DNA from: Streptomyces sp. SCSIO 75703
GTDB lineage: Bacteria > Actinomycetota > Actinomycetes > Streptomycetales > Streptomycetaceae
DNA: 64,000 bases
Direction: 5' to 3'
NCBI RefSeq assembly: GCF_036607905.1
Contig: NZ_CP144555.1
Span: 3,472,001-3,536,000 of the forward strand
Under the pieces are notes generated by a model. The model did no database searches, was not told the origin of the DNA, and saw nothing but the letters and a program-made list of their open reading frames with translations. The translations under genes were made by a program, and so were the position numbers. This document shows, in pieces, positions 40,415-48,846 of the stretch. Positions within the stretch are counted from its first letter, which is position 1. Each line of letters starts with the position of its first letter.

Positions 40415-42859
40415 TCAACGGTCCACTCTCTCACCCGTGCCGGACGGGTCGGCGTTTTCCGTTGCGGTGTCCGGTGTCGGGTCACTCGGCTGCTCCGGGT
40501 CGCCGGTCCGGGGCCGTTGCCCGGACTCCTCGGGGAGAGGCCCGCCGGGCCCGGCGGGGTCCCCGGGGACCGTGCCGGCTCGCTCCGCGTCGTCTGTCTC
40601 ACTCGTTCCGGCCTGGTCTTCCTCGGTGGGGGCGGCCCGGTCGGCGTCGTCCGGGGCGGCCTCGTCCGCCTCGCGGGCGGCGGCCCGCTTGCGCTGGGTG
40701 TACATCCGGAAGCCGGCGAGGACGAGCAGCAGGACCCCGCCGCCGATGACCAGCATCACGGTGGCCGTGATCTCGGTGACCTTCACGTCGAAGCTGACGG
40801 GCTCACCGTACTTGCGGCCGTCGGGCGTGTAGAGCTGGGCGATGACGGTCGCCCGGCCGTTGGCGTTGGCCGAGGTGGTGAACTTCACCGACTGGCTGTG
40901 GCCGCCGGAGACGGACACCGGCTGCTCCTGGTAGGCGGAGCCGCCGATCTCCAGCCGCGTCGGGTTGGTGGACGAGAGCCGCAGGACCAGCGGGCCGACG
41001 TCCTGCACCAGGTTGTTCTGCACGGTCACGGGGATCGTGGCGCTGCGGCCGGAGAGCTTGGTCTCCGACTTGTCGATCAGCCGGACCCGGCCGGCCAGAC
41101 CGTCGAGGTAGCTCTCCACGCCGTCACGGAAGGATTCCGCCTCGGCGGCCCTGCCACGCCAGGAGGCGGACATGCCCCGGTTCAGGGCCCGCCCGAACGG
41201 TGTCACCACGCGGGACTCGTCCGAGAGCACGACCTTGAAGTTGCCGAGCTTGTCCTGCGTCTGCGTGATCTGCACGAACGCCGAGCGGCGCAGTTCCTTC
41301 TTGCGCAGCGACGACGGGTAGGAGGAGGCCGCGGGGACCTTCGTGGAGGCCCGCGGGTCCGGCTTGGCCACGGCGGCGGCCGACAGTTCCTGGGACTGCG
41401 ACCAGGTGCCGCTCTGGAGGGCGCCCAGGGCCTCGGCCATCGCGCGGGCCTGGCTGCCCGAGGGCATGCGCTGCGGGGCGACGACGATGCTGCGCTGCTT
41501 GCCGCTCTGGAGGCCCAGCTCCAGGCTCTGGGCGAGGAAGCGCTGCACCGCGAGCGTGGAGGCCGAGGCCGTGTTCAGCTCGCCCTCGAACGCCGTCGAC
41601 ATCCGGGCGTCCGCGACGACCGCGGTCGTCCCGCCACCGATGGGCCGGGCTGCCGAGGGCGTGTACGGCAGGCCCTCGGCCTCCTGGAGGCTGTCGCTGC
41701 GCGCGATCACCTTGTCGGCGCCCGCCGAGGTGGCGACCTTGACGATCGACCGGTCGACCGCGCCGTCCACGGGCCAGGCGAAGTCGGTGCTCGGCTGCAC
41801 GTGGAGGATCGGCTCGACCGTGTTGGCGACCACGTCCGTGGCGTCCTTGAGCTGGCTCAGCGACCCGGTGATGCCGGTGCCGTTGTGCGCGAGCGAGGCC
41901 AGGTCGGGGTCGGCGAAGGGCAGGGCGACGACCTCCTTGCCGCTCACCGCCCCCTGGAGGTCGGCCAGCCACTGCTTCGCGACCGCCTGGTGGGTGCCGG
42001 GGGTGGTCTCCTCCCCGCTCCGGACCCGGTACTTGCCCGTCATCGCGTCCACGGAGGCGAGCAGGTCCGGGTCGATCACCCAGGTGACGTCCAGGCTCTT
42101 GCCCAGCGCCACCATCTGGTTCAGGCGGCCACCGGGAGAGATCTCCTTGGCCAGGTCGTCGTTGAGGAAGACCGGCGTCTGCTCCTCGTTCGGACCGGTC
42201 TCGGCGGCCATGTGCGTGGTGGAGACCAGCGGCCACAGGAACGTGGTCTTGGTCTTGGTGTCCGCCGCGTCCGGCTTCCACGGCAGGAAGGTGCGCTGGA
42301 TGCCGAGGATCTGCTCCCAGGGCTGTGCGGAGGTCTGCCCGGAGAGCGAGACGGCGAACTCGTAGACACCGTCCCTGCCGAGGTTCAGCTCGTCGACCGG
42401 TACGGAGATGTTGAAGTGCTCGGAGACGCCGGGGGTGAGCTTGGAGAACTTCTCGGTGTACTTGTCGCCGACCTCGGGGGCGATCGCGCCCTGGAGGCTG
42501 TCCGCGTTCTTGGCGACCGTGTCGATGGCCGAGCGGGTGGCGACCTCGGGACCCAGCCGCAGGGCGACGTGGGCATCGGTGACCGCCCGCTTGCCGTTGT
42601 TGGTCACCGTCCCCGACACGGTCACGGTGTCCCCGTCGGTCGGCACCGACGGAGTGAGCGAGTCGACGGCGACCGCCACCGGACCCGCGCCCGAGGCCGC
42701 CTCCCCCGTGCCCTGCCCCTGGGCGTGTGCGGGGCCGGCGGCGGGAAGCTGGAAGAGACCGGCCAGCAGGGGCGCTCCGGCGAGCAGTGCCTGGGCACGC
42801 CGCAGCCCCCGGCGGGCAGGTGAGGGACTGGTCCCCTGGAAGTCTGCCGCCTCGGCCAC
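40415..42859 (-). CDS. DUF6049 secreted/membrane protein
   Basis: 814 residues from GTG 42859 (MAEAADFQGT...), with GAGGGACGGGCGAG upstream; an ATG at 42913 in the same frame is an alternative. A signal peptide (AQALLAGAPLLAGLFQLPAA, then AHAQ) and a long extracytoplasmic region with two beta domains come first. A C-terminal membrane helix (TATVMLVIGGGVLLLVLAGF) and a charged Glu/Asp-rich tail end the protein. It resembles SCO3895 (DUF6049) between murJ and the CCA-adding enzyme gene. The function is unknown; an envelope role is plausible from its neighbours. Confidence 0.85.
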   Translation of the reverse strand: MAEAADFQGTSPSPARRGLRRAQALLAGAPLLAGLFQLPAAGPAHAQGQGTGEAASGAGPVAVAVDSLTPSVPTDGDTVTVSGTVTNNGKRAVTDAHVALRLGPEVATRSAIDTVAKNADSLQGAIAPEVGDKYTEKFSKLTPGVSEHFNISVPVDELNLGRDGVYEFAVSLSGQTSAQPWEQILGIQRTFLPWKPDAADTKTKTTFLWPLVSTTHMAAETGPNEEQTPVFLNDDLAKEISPGGRLNQMVALGKSLDVTWVIDPDLLASVDAMTGKYRVRSGEETTPGTHQAVAKQWLADLQGAVSGKEVVALPFADPDLASLAHNGTGITGSLSQLKDATDVVANTVEPILHVQPSTDFAWPVDGAVDRSIVKVATSAGADKVIARSDSLQEAEGLPYTPSAARPIGGGTTAVVADARMSTAFEGELNTASASTLAVQRFLAQSLELGLQSGKQRSIVVAPQRMPSGSQARAMAEALGALQSGTWSQSQELSAAAVAKPDPRASTKVPAASSYPSSLRKKELRRSAFVQITQTQDKLGNFKVVLSDESRVVTPFGRALNRGMSASWRGRAAEAESFRDGVESYLDGLAGRVRLIDKSETKLSGRSATIPVTVQNNLVQDVGPLVLRLSSTNPTRLEIGGSAYQEQPVSVSGGHSQSVKFTTSANANGRATVIAQLYTPDGRKYGEPVSFDVKVTEITATVMLVIGGGVLLLVLAGFRMYTQRKRAAAREADEAAPDDADRAAPTEEDQAGTSETDDAERAGTVPGDPAGPGGPLPEESGQRPRTGDPEQPSDPTPDTATENADPSGTGERVDR

Positions 42860-43122
42860 GCGCTCGCCCGTCCCTCGTCGTGTCAGTGGTCGTCGGAATG
42901 TGCGTCCACGCATGGTAACGATGCGCGCGGAGTGGAAGTGCCGCGGCGTACCTCACAAGATCCGGAAGCACTGGGCACGGCGCCGTATGCGGTCCTTTCG
43001 GTGGGGAACCGACATGTGCCTCTATAAAGAGGAGTGGTCCGGAGGCGAAGCGGTGTGGTCCGGGGCACGATCCAGCGGACGGGGCGCCCCGCGCCCGCAC
43101 GGGCCACGTACCCTGTTCTGTT

Positions 43123-44568
43123 GTGCCGAACGCCAACGAAGTCCACGCCCCCGCCCCGAGCCAGGCGCAGCGCCCCGAGGTCGCCGAACCCTTGCGGATC
43201 GCCCCTGTCGCCGACGATCTCGCCCGCCGCTTCCAGGCGGCCGGGTTCTCCCTCGCTCTCGTCGGAGGCTCGGTCCGGGACGCGTTGCTGGGCCGGCTCG
43301 GCAACGACCTGGACTTCACGACCGACGCCCGGCCGCAGGACGTCCTGAAGATCGTGCGGCCCTGGGCGGACGCCGTCTGGGAGGTCGGTATCGCCTTCGG
43401 CACGGTCGGGGCGCAGAAGGACGGCTACCAGATCGAGGTGACCACCTACCGGTCGGAGGCGTACGACCGCACCTCGCGGAAGCCGGAGGTGTCCTACGGT
43501 GACTCCATCGAGGCGGATCTCGTCCGCCGGGACTTCACGGTGAACGCCATGGCCGTGGCGCTCCCGGAGAAGAGGTTCATCGACCCGCACGGGGGCCGTG
43601 ACGACCTCGCCGCGCGCACGCTCCGTACCCCGGGCACCCCGGAGGAGTCCTTCTCCGACGACCCCCTGCGGATGATGAGGGCGGCCCGGTTCGCCGCGCA
43701 GCTCGACTTCGAGGTGGCGCCGGAGGTCGTGCGGGCCATGGAGGACATGGCCGGCCGCATCGAGATCGTCTCGGCCGAGCGGGTGCGGGACGAGCTGAAC
43801 AAGCTCGTCCTCTCCCCGCATCCGCGCAAGGGGCTGACCCTGCTGGTGGACACCGGCCTCGCCGGGTACGTCCTGCCCGAGCTGCCTGCCCTGCGGCTGG
43901 AGAGGGACGAACACCACCGCCACAAGGACGTCTACGACCACACACTGATCGTCCTGGAGCGGGCGATGGCCCTGGAGGACGACGGGCCCGACCTCACGCT
44001 GCGGCTGGCCGCGCTCCTGCACGACATCGGCAAGCCGCGTACCCGTCGGTTCGAGTCGGACGGCCGGGTCTCGTTCCACCACCACGAGGTGGTGGGGGCG
44101 AAGATGACGAAGAAGCGCATGGCCGTGCTCAAGTACTCCAACGACCTGGTCCGGGACGTCTCTCGACTGGTGGAGCTGCACCTGCGTTTCCACGGGTACG
44201 GCACGGGCGAGTGGACCGACTCGGCTGTCCGTCGGTATGTGCGGGACGCCGGGCCGCTACTCGACCGGCTCCACAAGCTGACCCGGTCGGACTGCACGAC
44301 CCGGAACAAGCGCAAGGCCGCCGCGCTGTCCCGCGCGTACGACGGTCTCGAGGACCGGATCGCGGCCTTGCAAGAGCAGGAGGAGCTGGACGCCATCCGG
44401 CCCGACCTCGACGGCAACCAGATCATGGAGGTCCTCGGTGTCCGTCCCGGGCCGGCCGTGGGGCAGGCGTACAAGCACCTTCTGGAGCTCCGGCTGGAGC
44501 GCGGGCCGATGGGGCAGGACGCGGCGGTGGAAGCCCTCAAGGAGTGGTGGGCGGCCCAGAACGACTGA
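43123..44568 (+). CDS. cca: CCA-adding tRNA nucleotidyltransferase with HD domain
   Basis: 481 residues from GTG 43123. The nucleotidyltransferase head has LVGGSVRDALLG and the metal motif NDLDFTT, and RRDFTVNAMAV follows. The RNA-binding part contains DDPLRMMRAARFAAQL. The HD domain is at ~270-370 (HKDVYDHTL, LLHDIGKPRTR). It completes or repairs tRNA 3' ends; Streptomyces also uses related enzymes in RNA tailing. Divergent from the DUF6049 gene, convergent with the LppU-like gene. Confidence 0.92.
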   Translation: MPNANEVHAPAPSQAQRPEVAEPLRIAPVADDLARRFQAAGFSLALVGGSVRDALLGRLGNDLDFTTDARPQDVLKIVRPWADAVWEVGIAFGTVGAQKDGYQIEVTTYRSEAYDRTSRKPEVSYGDSIEADLVRRDFTVNAMAVALPEKRFIDPHGGRDDLAARTLRTPGTPEESFSDDPLRMMRAARFAAQLDFEVAPEVVRAMEDMAGRIEIVSAERVRDELNKLVLSPHPRKGLTLLVDTGLAGYVLPELPALRLERDEHHRHKDVYDHTLIVLERAMALEDDGPDLTLRLAALLHDIGKPRTRRFESDGRVSFHHHEVVGAKMTKKRMAVLKYSNDLVRDVSRLVELHLRFHGYGTGEWTDSAVRRYVRDAGPLLDRLHKLTRSDCTTRNKRKAAALSRAYDGLEDRIAALQEQEELDAIRPDLDGNQIMEVLGVRPGPAVGQAYKHLLELRLERGPMGQDAAVEALKEWWAAQND

Positions 44569-44582
44569 GCCGGCACGGTGCT

Positions 44583-44596
44583 GTTTCACGTGAAAC
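44583..44596. other. parS site 6 (26-bp palindrome)
   Basis: Perfect GTTTCACGTGAAAC inside a perfect 26-bp palindrome (44577-44602), between the convergent cca and LppU-like genes. Confidence 0.95.
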
Positions 44597-44625
44597 AGCA
44601 CCAGTACGGACAGACCAAGGGCGGT

Positions 44626-44639
44626 GTTTCACGTGAAAC
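44626..44639. other. parS site 7 (32-bp palindrome, terminator-like)
   Basis: Perfect GTTTCACGTGAAAC inside a perfect 32-bp palindrome (44617-44648, AAGGGCGGTG...CACCGCCCTT). The stem resembles an intrinsic terminator; it may be the terminator for both convergent genes. Confidence 0.95.
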
Positions 44640-44670
44640 ACCGCCCTTGCGCATCGAAGGTGCCGACGGC

Positions 44671-45180
44671 CTACTTCTTGTAGTCCTTCAGGCAGAGCAG
44701 GAAGCTCTTGCCACGGCCCGTCTCGGTGTAGGTGTACTCGAAGTCCTTGGCCTCGGCCTCGCACTTGCTGGAGGCCAGCGTGCTGCTCGTGAAGGAGCCC
44801 TCGACCTTGGCGACGACCTCGTACTGGGCCTTCGAGTCCTTGCAGTCGACGACCTCCAGGTCGGGGTCGTCGTCGTTGCTGCTGCCGCGGTGCATGCAGT
44901 CCCCGACCGCCGCCGTCTTCGCGTCGTCCCGGCTGGCTATGTAGCCGCCGATCGCCACACCGGCGACGATCACGACGATGACGATGTTCTTGATCATCTT
45001 GAAGCTGAGCTTGCGGCGGGCCGGCTGCGGCGGCACGGGAGCACCCTGCGGGAACCCGGGCTGGCCGGCCTGCTGCGGGAAGCCCTGCTGGCCCTGGGCG
45101 AAGGGATTCTCCCCCTGCGGCTGCTGGGCCTGCGGCTCGCCCTGCGCGAACGGATTGCCCTGGGACGGCGGAGTGGTCAC
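44671..45180 (-). CDS. LppU/SCO3897-family membrane protein
   Basis: 169 residues from GTG 45180 (MTTPPSQGNPFAQGEP...), with GAGGGGGA about 8 bp upstream; ATG 45201 is an alternative start. A Gln/Pro/Gly-rich cytoplasmic part (repeats of NPFAQG) precedes one membrane helix (IKNIVIVVIVAGVAIGGYIA) and an extracellular domain with four cysteines (GDCMHRG, VVDCKDS, SKCEAE, LLCLKD) probably in two disulfides. The function is unknown. Confidence 0.85.
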   Translation of the reverse strand: MTTPPSQGNPFAQGEPQAQQPQGENPFAQGQQGFPQQAGQPGFPQGAPVPPQPARRKLSFKMIKNIVIVVIVAGVAIGGYIASRDDAKTAAVGDCMHRGSSNDDDPDLEVVDCKDSKAQYEVVAKVEGSFTSSTLASSKCEAEAKDFEYTYTETGRGKSFLLCLKDYKK

Positions 45181-45304
45181 TTGGGGGTCCCCCTCAAACA
45201 TGGGTGCGTGGCGCGAACATGTCGCGTCGTAAGACCCACGTAAGCTATCCGGCCCCACTGACAACGCCCTACTCGCGGGCCACTCTGTGTCATTGATGTG
45301 ACAC

Positions 45305-46567
45305 TTACTGGGGCCCAAAACGCGCCATCACCGCTGCAACCGCTCCATATGCCGCGGCGACCATGACGATGAGCGGCACAGACCGGCCGTCCGGCGGCAG
45401 TATCAGGGCAGCCACCCCCGCGGCTCCGACGAAGGCGACGTTGAACAGCACGTCATAGACGGAGAAGATCCGGCCACGGAAGGAGTCGTCGACCGAGGAC
45501 TGCACGATGGTGTCGGTCGCGATCTTCGACCCCTGGGTCGCCACCCCCAGCACGAACGCCGCGACGAGCATGGGAAAGGTGGCGAACGGCAGGCCCAGCG
45601 CGGGCACCAGCACCGCCGCCGCCCCGGCGCACAACGCCATCCAGTGGCCCGGCCCGAAGCGCACCGCCGCCCACGGCGTGATCACCGCCGCGGCGAAGAA
45701 GCCGGCGCCCGAGACCCCCAGCGCCAGGCCCAGCAGCGCCAGCCCCTCGTCGGTGGTCGAGGTCAGCGCGTACCGGCACAGCATCAGCAGCATGACCAGA
45801 AGGGCGCCGTAGCAGAACCGCATCAGTGTCATGGCGACGAGCGACCAGGCCGCGTCACGGCGCTCGGGTGCGACCAGATGGCGGATCCCGGCGACCATGT
45901 CGCGTGCGCTGCTCGTGAGAGCCGCGGCCAGCCGCGGCGCGGCGGACACGCGGTCGGGCCCCAGCAGGTCCACCGCGATGCGCAGCGAGACCAGCGCCCC
46001 GCACAGGTACAGCAGGGACCCGAGCAGCACCACGGCGGCGTCCGAGTCCGAGATCACCAGGCGGACGACGAAGGCCAGCCCGCCGCCTGCGGTCGCGGCG
46101 AGGGTGCCGGCGGTCGGGGAGAGGGAGTTGGCGACGACCAGGCGCCTCTCGTCGACCACGCGCGGCAGCGCGGCGGAGAGCCCGGCGAGGACGAAGCGGT
46201 TGACCGCGGTCACGCACAGCGCGGAGGCGTAGAACAGCCAGTCCGGGACGGAGACGACCATGAGCACGGCCGTTCCGGAGGCCAGCACCGCGCGCAGCAG
46301 GTTGCCGTAGAGGAAGACCTGGCGCCGGCGCCAGCGGTCCAGCAGGACGCCGGCGAAAGGGCCCACCAGGGAGTACGGCAGCAGGAGCACCGCCATCGCG
46401 GAGGCGATCGCGGCCGGGGACGTCTGCCGCTCCGGCGAGAAGACCACGTAGGTGGCGAGTGCCACCTGGTAGACGCCGTCGGCGCCCTGGGAGAGCAGAC
46501 GGACGGCGAGCAGACGCCGGAATCCCTTCAGGCGCAGCAGGATGCGCAGGTCACGGACGACGGCCAT
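45305..46567 (-). CDS. MFS transporter
   Basis: 420 residues from ATG 46567 (MAVVRDLRILLRLKGFRRLL...). About 12 membrane helices; the MFS loop motif between helices 2 and 3 is GPFAGVLLDRWRRRQV. A second-half motif is GRIFSVYDVLFN. The substrate cannot be told. Located downstream of the ino1 terminator on the same strand. Confidence 0.88.
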   Translation of the reverse strand: MAVVRDLRILLRLKGFRRLLAVRLLSQGADGVYQVALATYVVFSPERQTSPAAIASAMAVLLLPYSLVGPFAGVLLDRWRRRQVFLYGNLLRAVLASGTAVLMVVSVPDWLFYASALCVTAVNRFVLAGLSAALPRVVDERRLVVANSLSPTAGTLAATAGGGLAFVVRLVISDSDAAVVLLGSLLYLCGALVSLRIAVDLLGPDRVSAAPRLAAALTSSARDMVAGIRHLVAPERRDAAWSLVAMTLMRFCYGALLVMLLMLCRYALTSTTDEGLALLGLALGVSGAGFFAAAVITPWAAVRFGPGHWMALCAGAAAVLVPALGLPFATFPMLVAAFVLGVATQGSKIATDTIVQSSVDDSFRGRIFSVYDVLFNVAFVGAAGVAALILPPDGRSVPLIVMVAAAYGAVAAVMARFGPQ

Positions 46568-46591
46568 GGGGCACAGCCTCACATACCGGAA

Positions 46592-46621
46592 AGGTCCCCG
46601 GGTCACGCGACCCGGGGACCT
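46592..46621 (-). terminator. Terminator of the inositol-phosphate synthase gene
   Basis: A 12-bp perfect stem AGGTCCCCGGGT (46592-46603) with ACCCGGGGACCT (46610-46621), with a 6-nt loop, 24 bp after the gene's stop. Confidence 0.85.
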
Positions 46622-46645
46622 CCGCAGGACGGGAGCCGGAGACTC

Positions 46646-47728
46646 TCAGCTCTCGGTCTCGCCCTTGATGAACTTCTCGACGTTCTCGCGAGCCTCGTCG
46701 TCGAAGTACTGGACCGGCGGCGACTTCATGAAGTAGCTCGACGCGGACAGGATCGGGCCGCCGACACCGCGGTCCTTGGCGATCTTCGCGGCGCGCAGGG
46801 CGTCGATGATGACACCGGCGGAGTTCGGGGAGTCCCAGACCTCGAGCTTGTACTCCAGGTTCAGCGGGACGTCACCGAACGCACGGCCCTCCAGGCGGAC
46901 GTAGGCCCACTTGCGGTCGTCCAGCCAGGCGACGTAGTCCGACGGGCCGATGTGGACGTTCTTCTCGCCGAGCTCCCGGTCGGGGATCTGCGAGGTCACG
47001 GCCTGGGTCTTGGAGATCTTCTTGGACTCCAGCCGGTCGCGCTCCAGCATGTTCTTGAAGTCCATGTTGCCGCCGACGTTGAGCTGCATCGTGCGGTCCA
47101 GGATGACGCCCCGGTCCTCGAACAGCTTCGCCATGACGCGGTGCGTGATGGTGGCGCCGACCTGCGACTTGATGTCGTCGCCGACGATCGGGACGCCGGC
47201 CTCGGTGAACTTGTCCGCCCACTCCTTGGTGCCGGCGATGAAGACCGGGAGGGCGTTGACGAAGGCGACCTTGGCGTCGATGGCGCACTGGGCGTAGTAC
47301 TTCGCCGCGTCCTCGGAGCCGACCGGCAGGTAGCAGACGAGGACGTCGACACGCTGGTCCTTGAGGACCTGGACGACGTCGACCGGCGCCTCGGCGGACT
47401 CCTCGATGGTCTCCTGGTAGTACTTGCCGAGACCGTCGAGGGTGTGGCCGCGCTGGACCTGCACACCGCTGTTCGGCACGTCGCAGATCTTGATGGTGTT
47501 GTTCTCGGAGGCGCCGATGGCGTCCGAGAGGTCGAGGCCGACCTTCTTGGCGTCCACGTCGAAGGCGGCGACGAACTCGATGTCACGGACGTGGTACTCG
47601 CCGAACTGGACGTGCATCAGGCCCGGGACCTTGGAGGCCGGGTCGGCGTCCTTGTAGTACTCGACGCCCTGCACCAGCGATGCGGCGCAGTTGCCCACAC
47701 CGACGATGGCTACGCGAACCGAACCCAT
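46646..47728 (-). CDS. ino1: myo-Inositol-1-phosphate synthase
   Basis: 360 residues from ATG 47728, with GGGAGCAACC upstream. The NAD-binding motif is [13 protein letters not shown]; later family motifs include [28 protein letters not shown] and [18 protein letters not shown]. The short actinobacterial/archaeal form of the enzyme, which converts glucose-6-phosphate to inositol-1-phosphate for mycothiol and phosphatidylinositol. The PadR gene upstream on the same strand (44 bp) may regulate it. Confidence 0.95.
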   Translation of the reverse strand: MGSVRVAIVGVGNCAASLVQGVEYYKDADPASKVPGLMHVQFGEYHVRDIEFVAAFDVDAKKVGLDLSDAIGASENNTIKICDVPNSGVQVQRGHTLDGLGKYYQETIEESAEAPVDVVQVLKDQRVDVLVCYLPVGSEDAAKYYAQCAIDAKVAFVNALPVFIAGTKEWADKFTEAGVPIVGDDIKSQVGATITHRVMAKLFEDRGVILDRTMQLNVGGNMDFKNMLERDRLESKKISKTQAVTSQIPDRELGEKNVHIGPSDYVAWLDDRKWAYVRLEGRAFGDVPLNLEYKLEVWDSPNSAGVIIDALRAAKIAKDRGVGGPILSASSYFMKSPPVQYFDDEARENVEKFIKGETES

Positions 47729-47772
47729 TCCGGTTGCTCCCTGTGTGTACGAGTGAGGCCCTGACTGGGCGC

Positions 47773-48450
47773 TCACGTGGCGGTGTCGCCGGGCGTATCC
47801 GGCCGGGGGGTGTCCCCGGACCGGGGCAGGTCGCCCGCCGTTCCAGATGTGGTGTCCCCACGAGCGGTCCCCTCGGCGCCGGGACCGCGCAGGTCCCGTC
47901 CCGCCCGCTCGCTCTCGATGAGCTCGTTCAGCCAGCGCACCTCGCGCTCCACGGACTCCATTCCGTGGCGCTGCAGCTCCAGCGTGTAGTCGTCGAGGCG
48001 CTCCCGGGTGCGGACCAGCGAGGTCCGCATCTTCTCCAGTCGCTCCTCCAGCCGACTGCGGCGGCCTTCGAGTACGCGCATGCGGACGTCCCGCGACGTC
48101 TGCCCGAAGAACGCGAAACGAGCGGCGAAGGTCTCGTCCTCGTACGCGTCGGGGCCCGTCTGCGAGAGAAGCTGTTCGAAGTGCTCCTTGCCGTCGGCCG
48201 TCAACCGGTAAACGATCTTGGCGCGGCGCCCGGTGAGGGACGCGGCGGCCTCGCCGATGTTCCCCGGCTCCTCTATCAACCAGCCGTTGGCGACCAGCGT
48301 CTTGAGGCAGGGGTACAGCGTCCCGTAGCTGAACGCCCGGAACACCCCCAGGGACGTGTTGAGCCGTTTGCGCAGCTCATAGCCGTGCATCGGGGATTCG
48401 CGGAGCAGGCCGAGTACGGCGAACTCGAGGATGCCGGAGCGCCGGCTCAC
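47773..48450 (-). CDS. PadR-family transcriptional regulator
   Basis: 225 residues from GTG 48450, with GAGAGGAGGCGACC upstream. The winged helix is at ~1-85 ([48 protein letters not shown]). A coiled-coil C-terminal part ([20 protein letters not shown]) provides dimerisation, with a Gly/Asp/Thr tail. Probably controls ino1 just downstream. A palindromic element TATCGACTCGATA lies ~80 bp upstream of its start (near 48530) and may be an operator. Confidence 0.9.
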   Translation of the reverse strand: MSRRSGILEFAVLGLLRESPMHGYELRKRLNTSLGVFRAFSYGTLYPCLKTLVANGWLIEEPGNIGEAAASLTGRRAKIVYRLTADGKEHFEQLLSQTGPDAYEDETFAARFAFFGQTSRDVRMRVLEGRRSRLEERLEKMRTSLVRTRERLDDYTLELQRHGMESVEREVRWLNELIESERAGRDLRGPGAEGTARGDTTSGTAGDLPRSGDTPRPDTPGDTAT

Positions 48451-48522
48451 GGTCGCCTCCTCTCTGCCGCGACCCGTGGTGACGGGTGCCGTGACGGGCT
48501 CGTTCGGGGTCCTTATGCCGAG

Positions 48523-48545
48523 CCGATGTATCGACTCGATACATC
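48523..48545. promoter_or_regulatory. Possible PadR operator
   Basis: ATGTATCGACTCGATACAT (48526-48544) is a near-perfect inverted repeat (ATGTATCGA / TCGATACAT) upstream of the PadR gene. The position and symmetry fit a dimeric repressor site, likely autoregulatory. Confidence 0.65.
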
Positions 48546-48846
48546 CAGACGATAGAACGCGACCCACCGTGCGACAAGGGGGAGCGGGGTGAACGGGATC
48601 ACATCAGGGTTTCATCGCATGCAAGTTGCCGGATTTGAGGCGAACTTCGGAGCCCGGGGGTTTTTGCGGTGCGTAGTCTGTCCGCCATGCAAACCACTGG
48701 GAACCGAGTGACGCCAGGGGACGTCCTCGTCCCCGGTGCGGTACGGGTGAATGCGGAAGGGACCGCATCCGTACTTCGGGGGGACCGGAAACCAGCCGCC
48801 GTTTCCAGGCGCGCAAGGGTGCGCCTGCCCGAGGAGTAGTCGTTCG

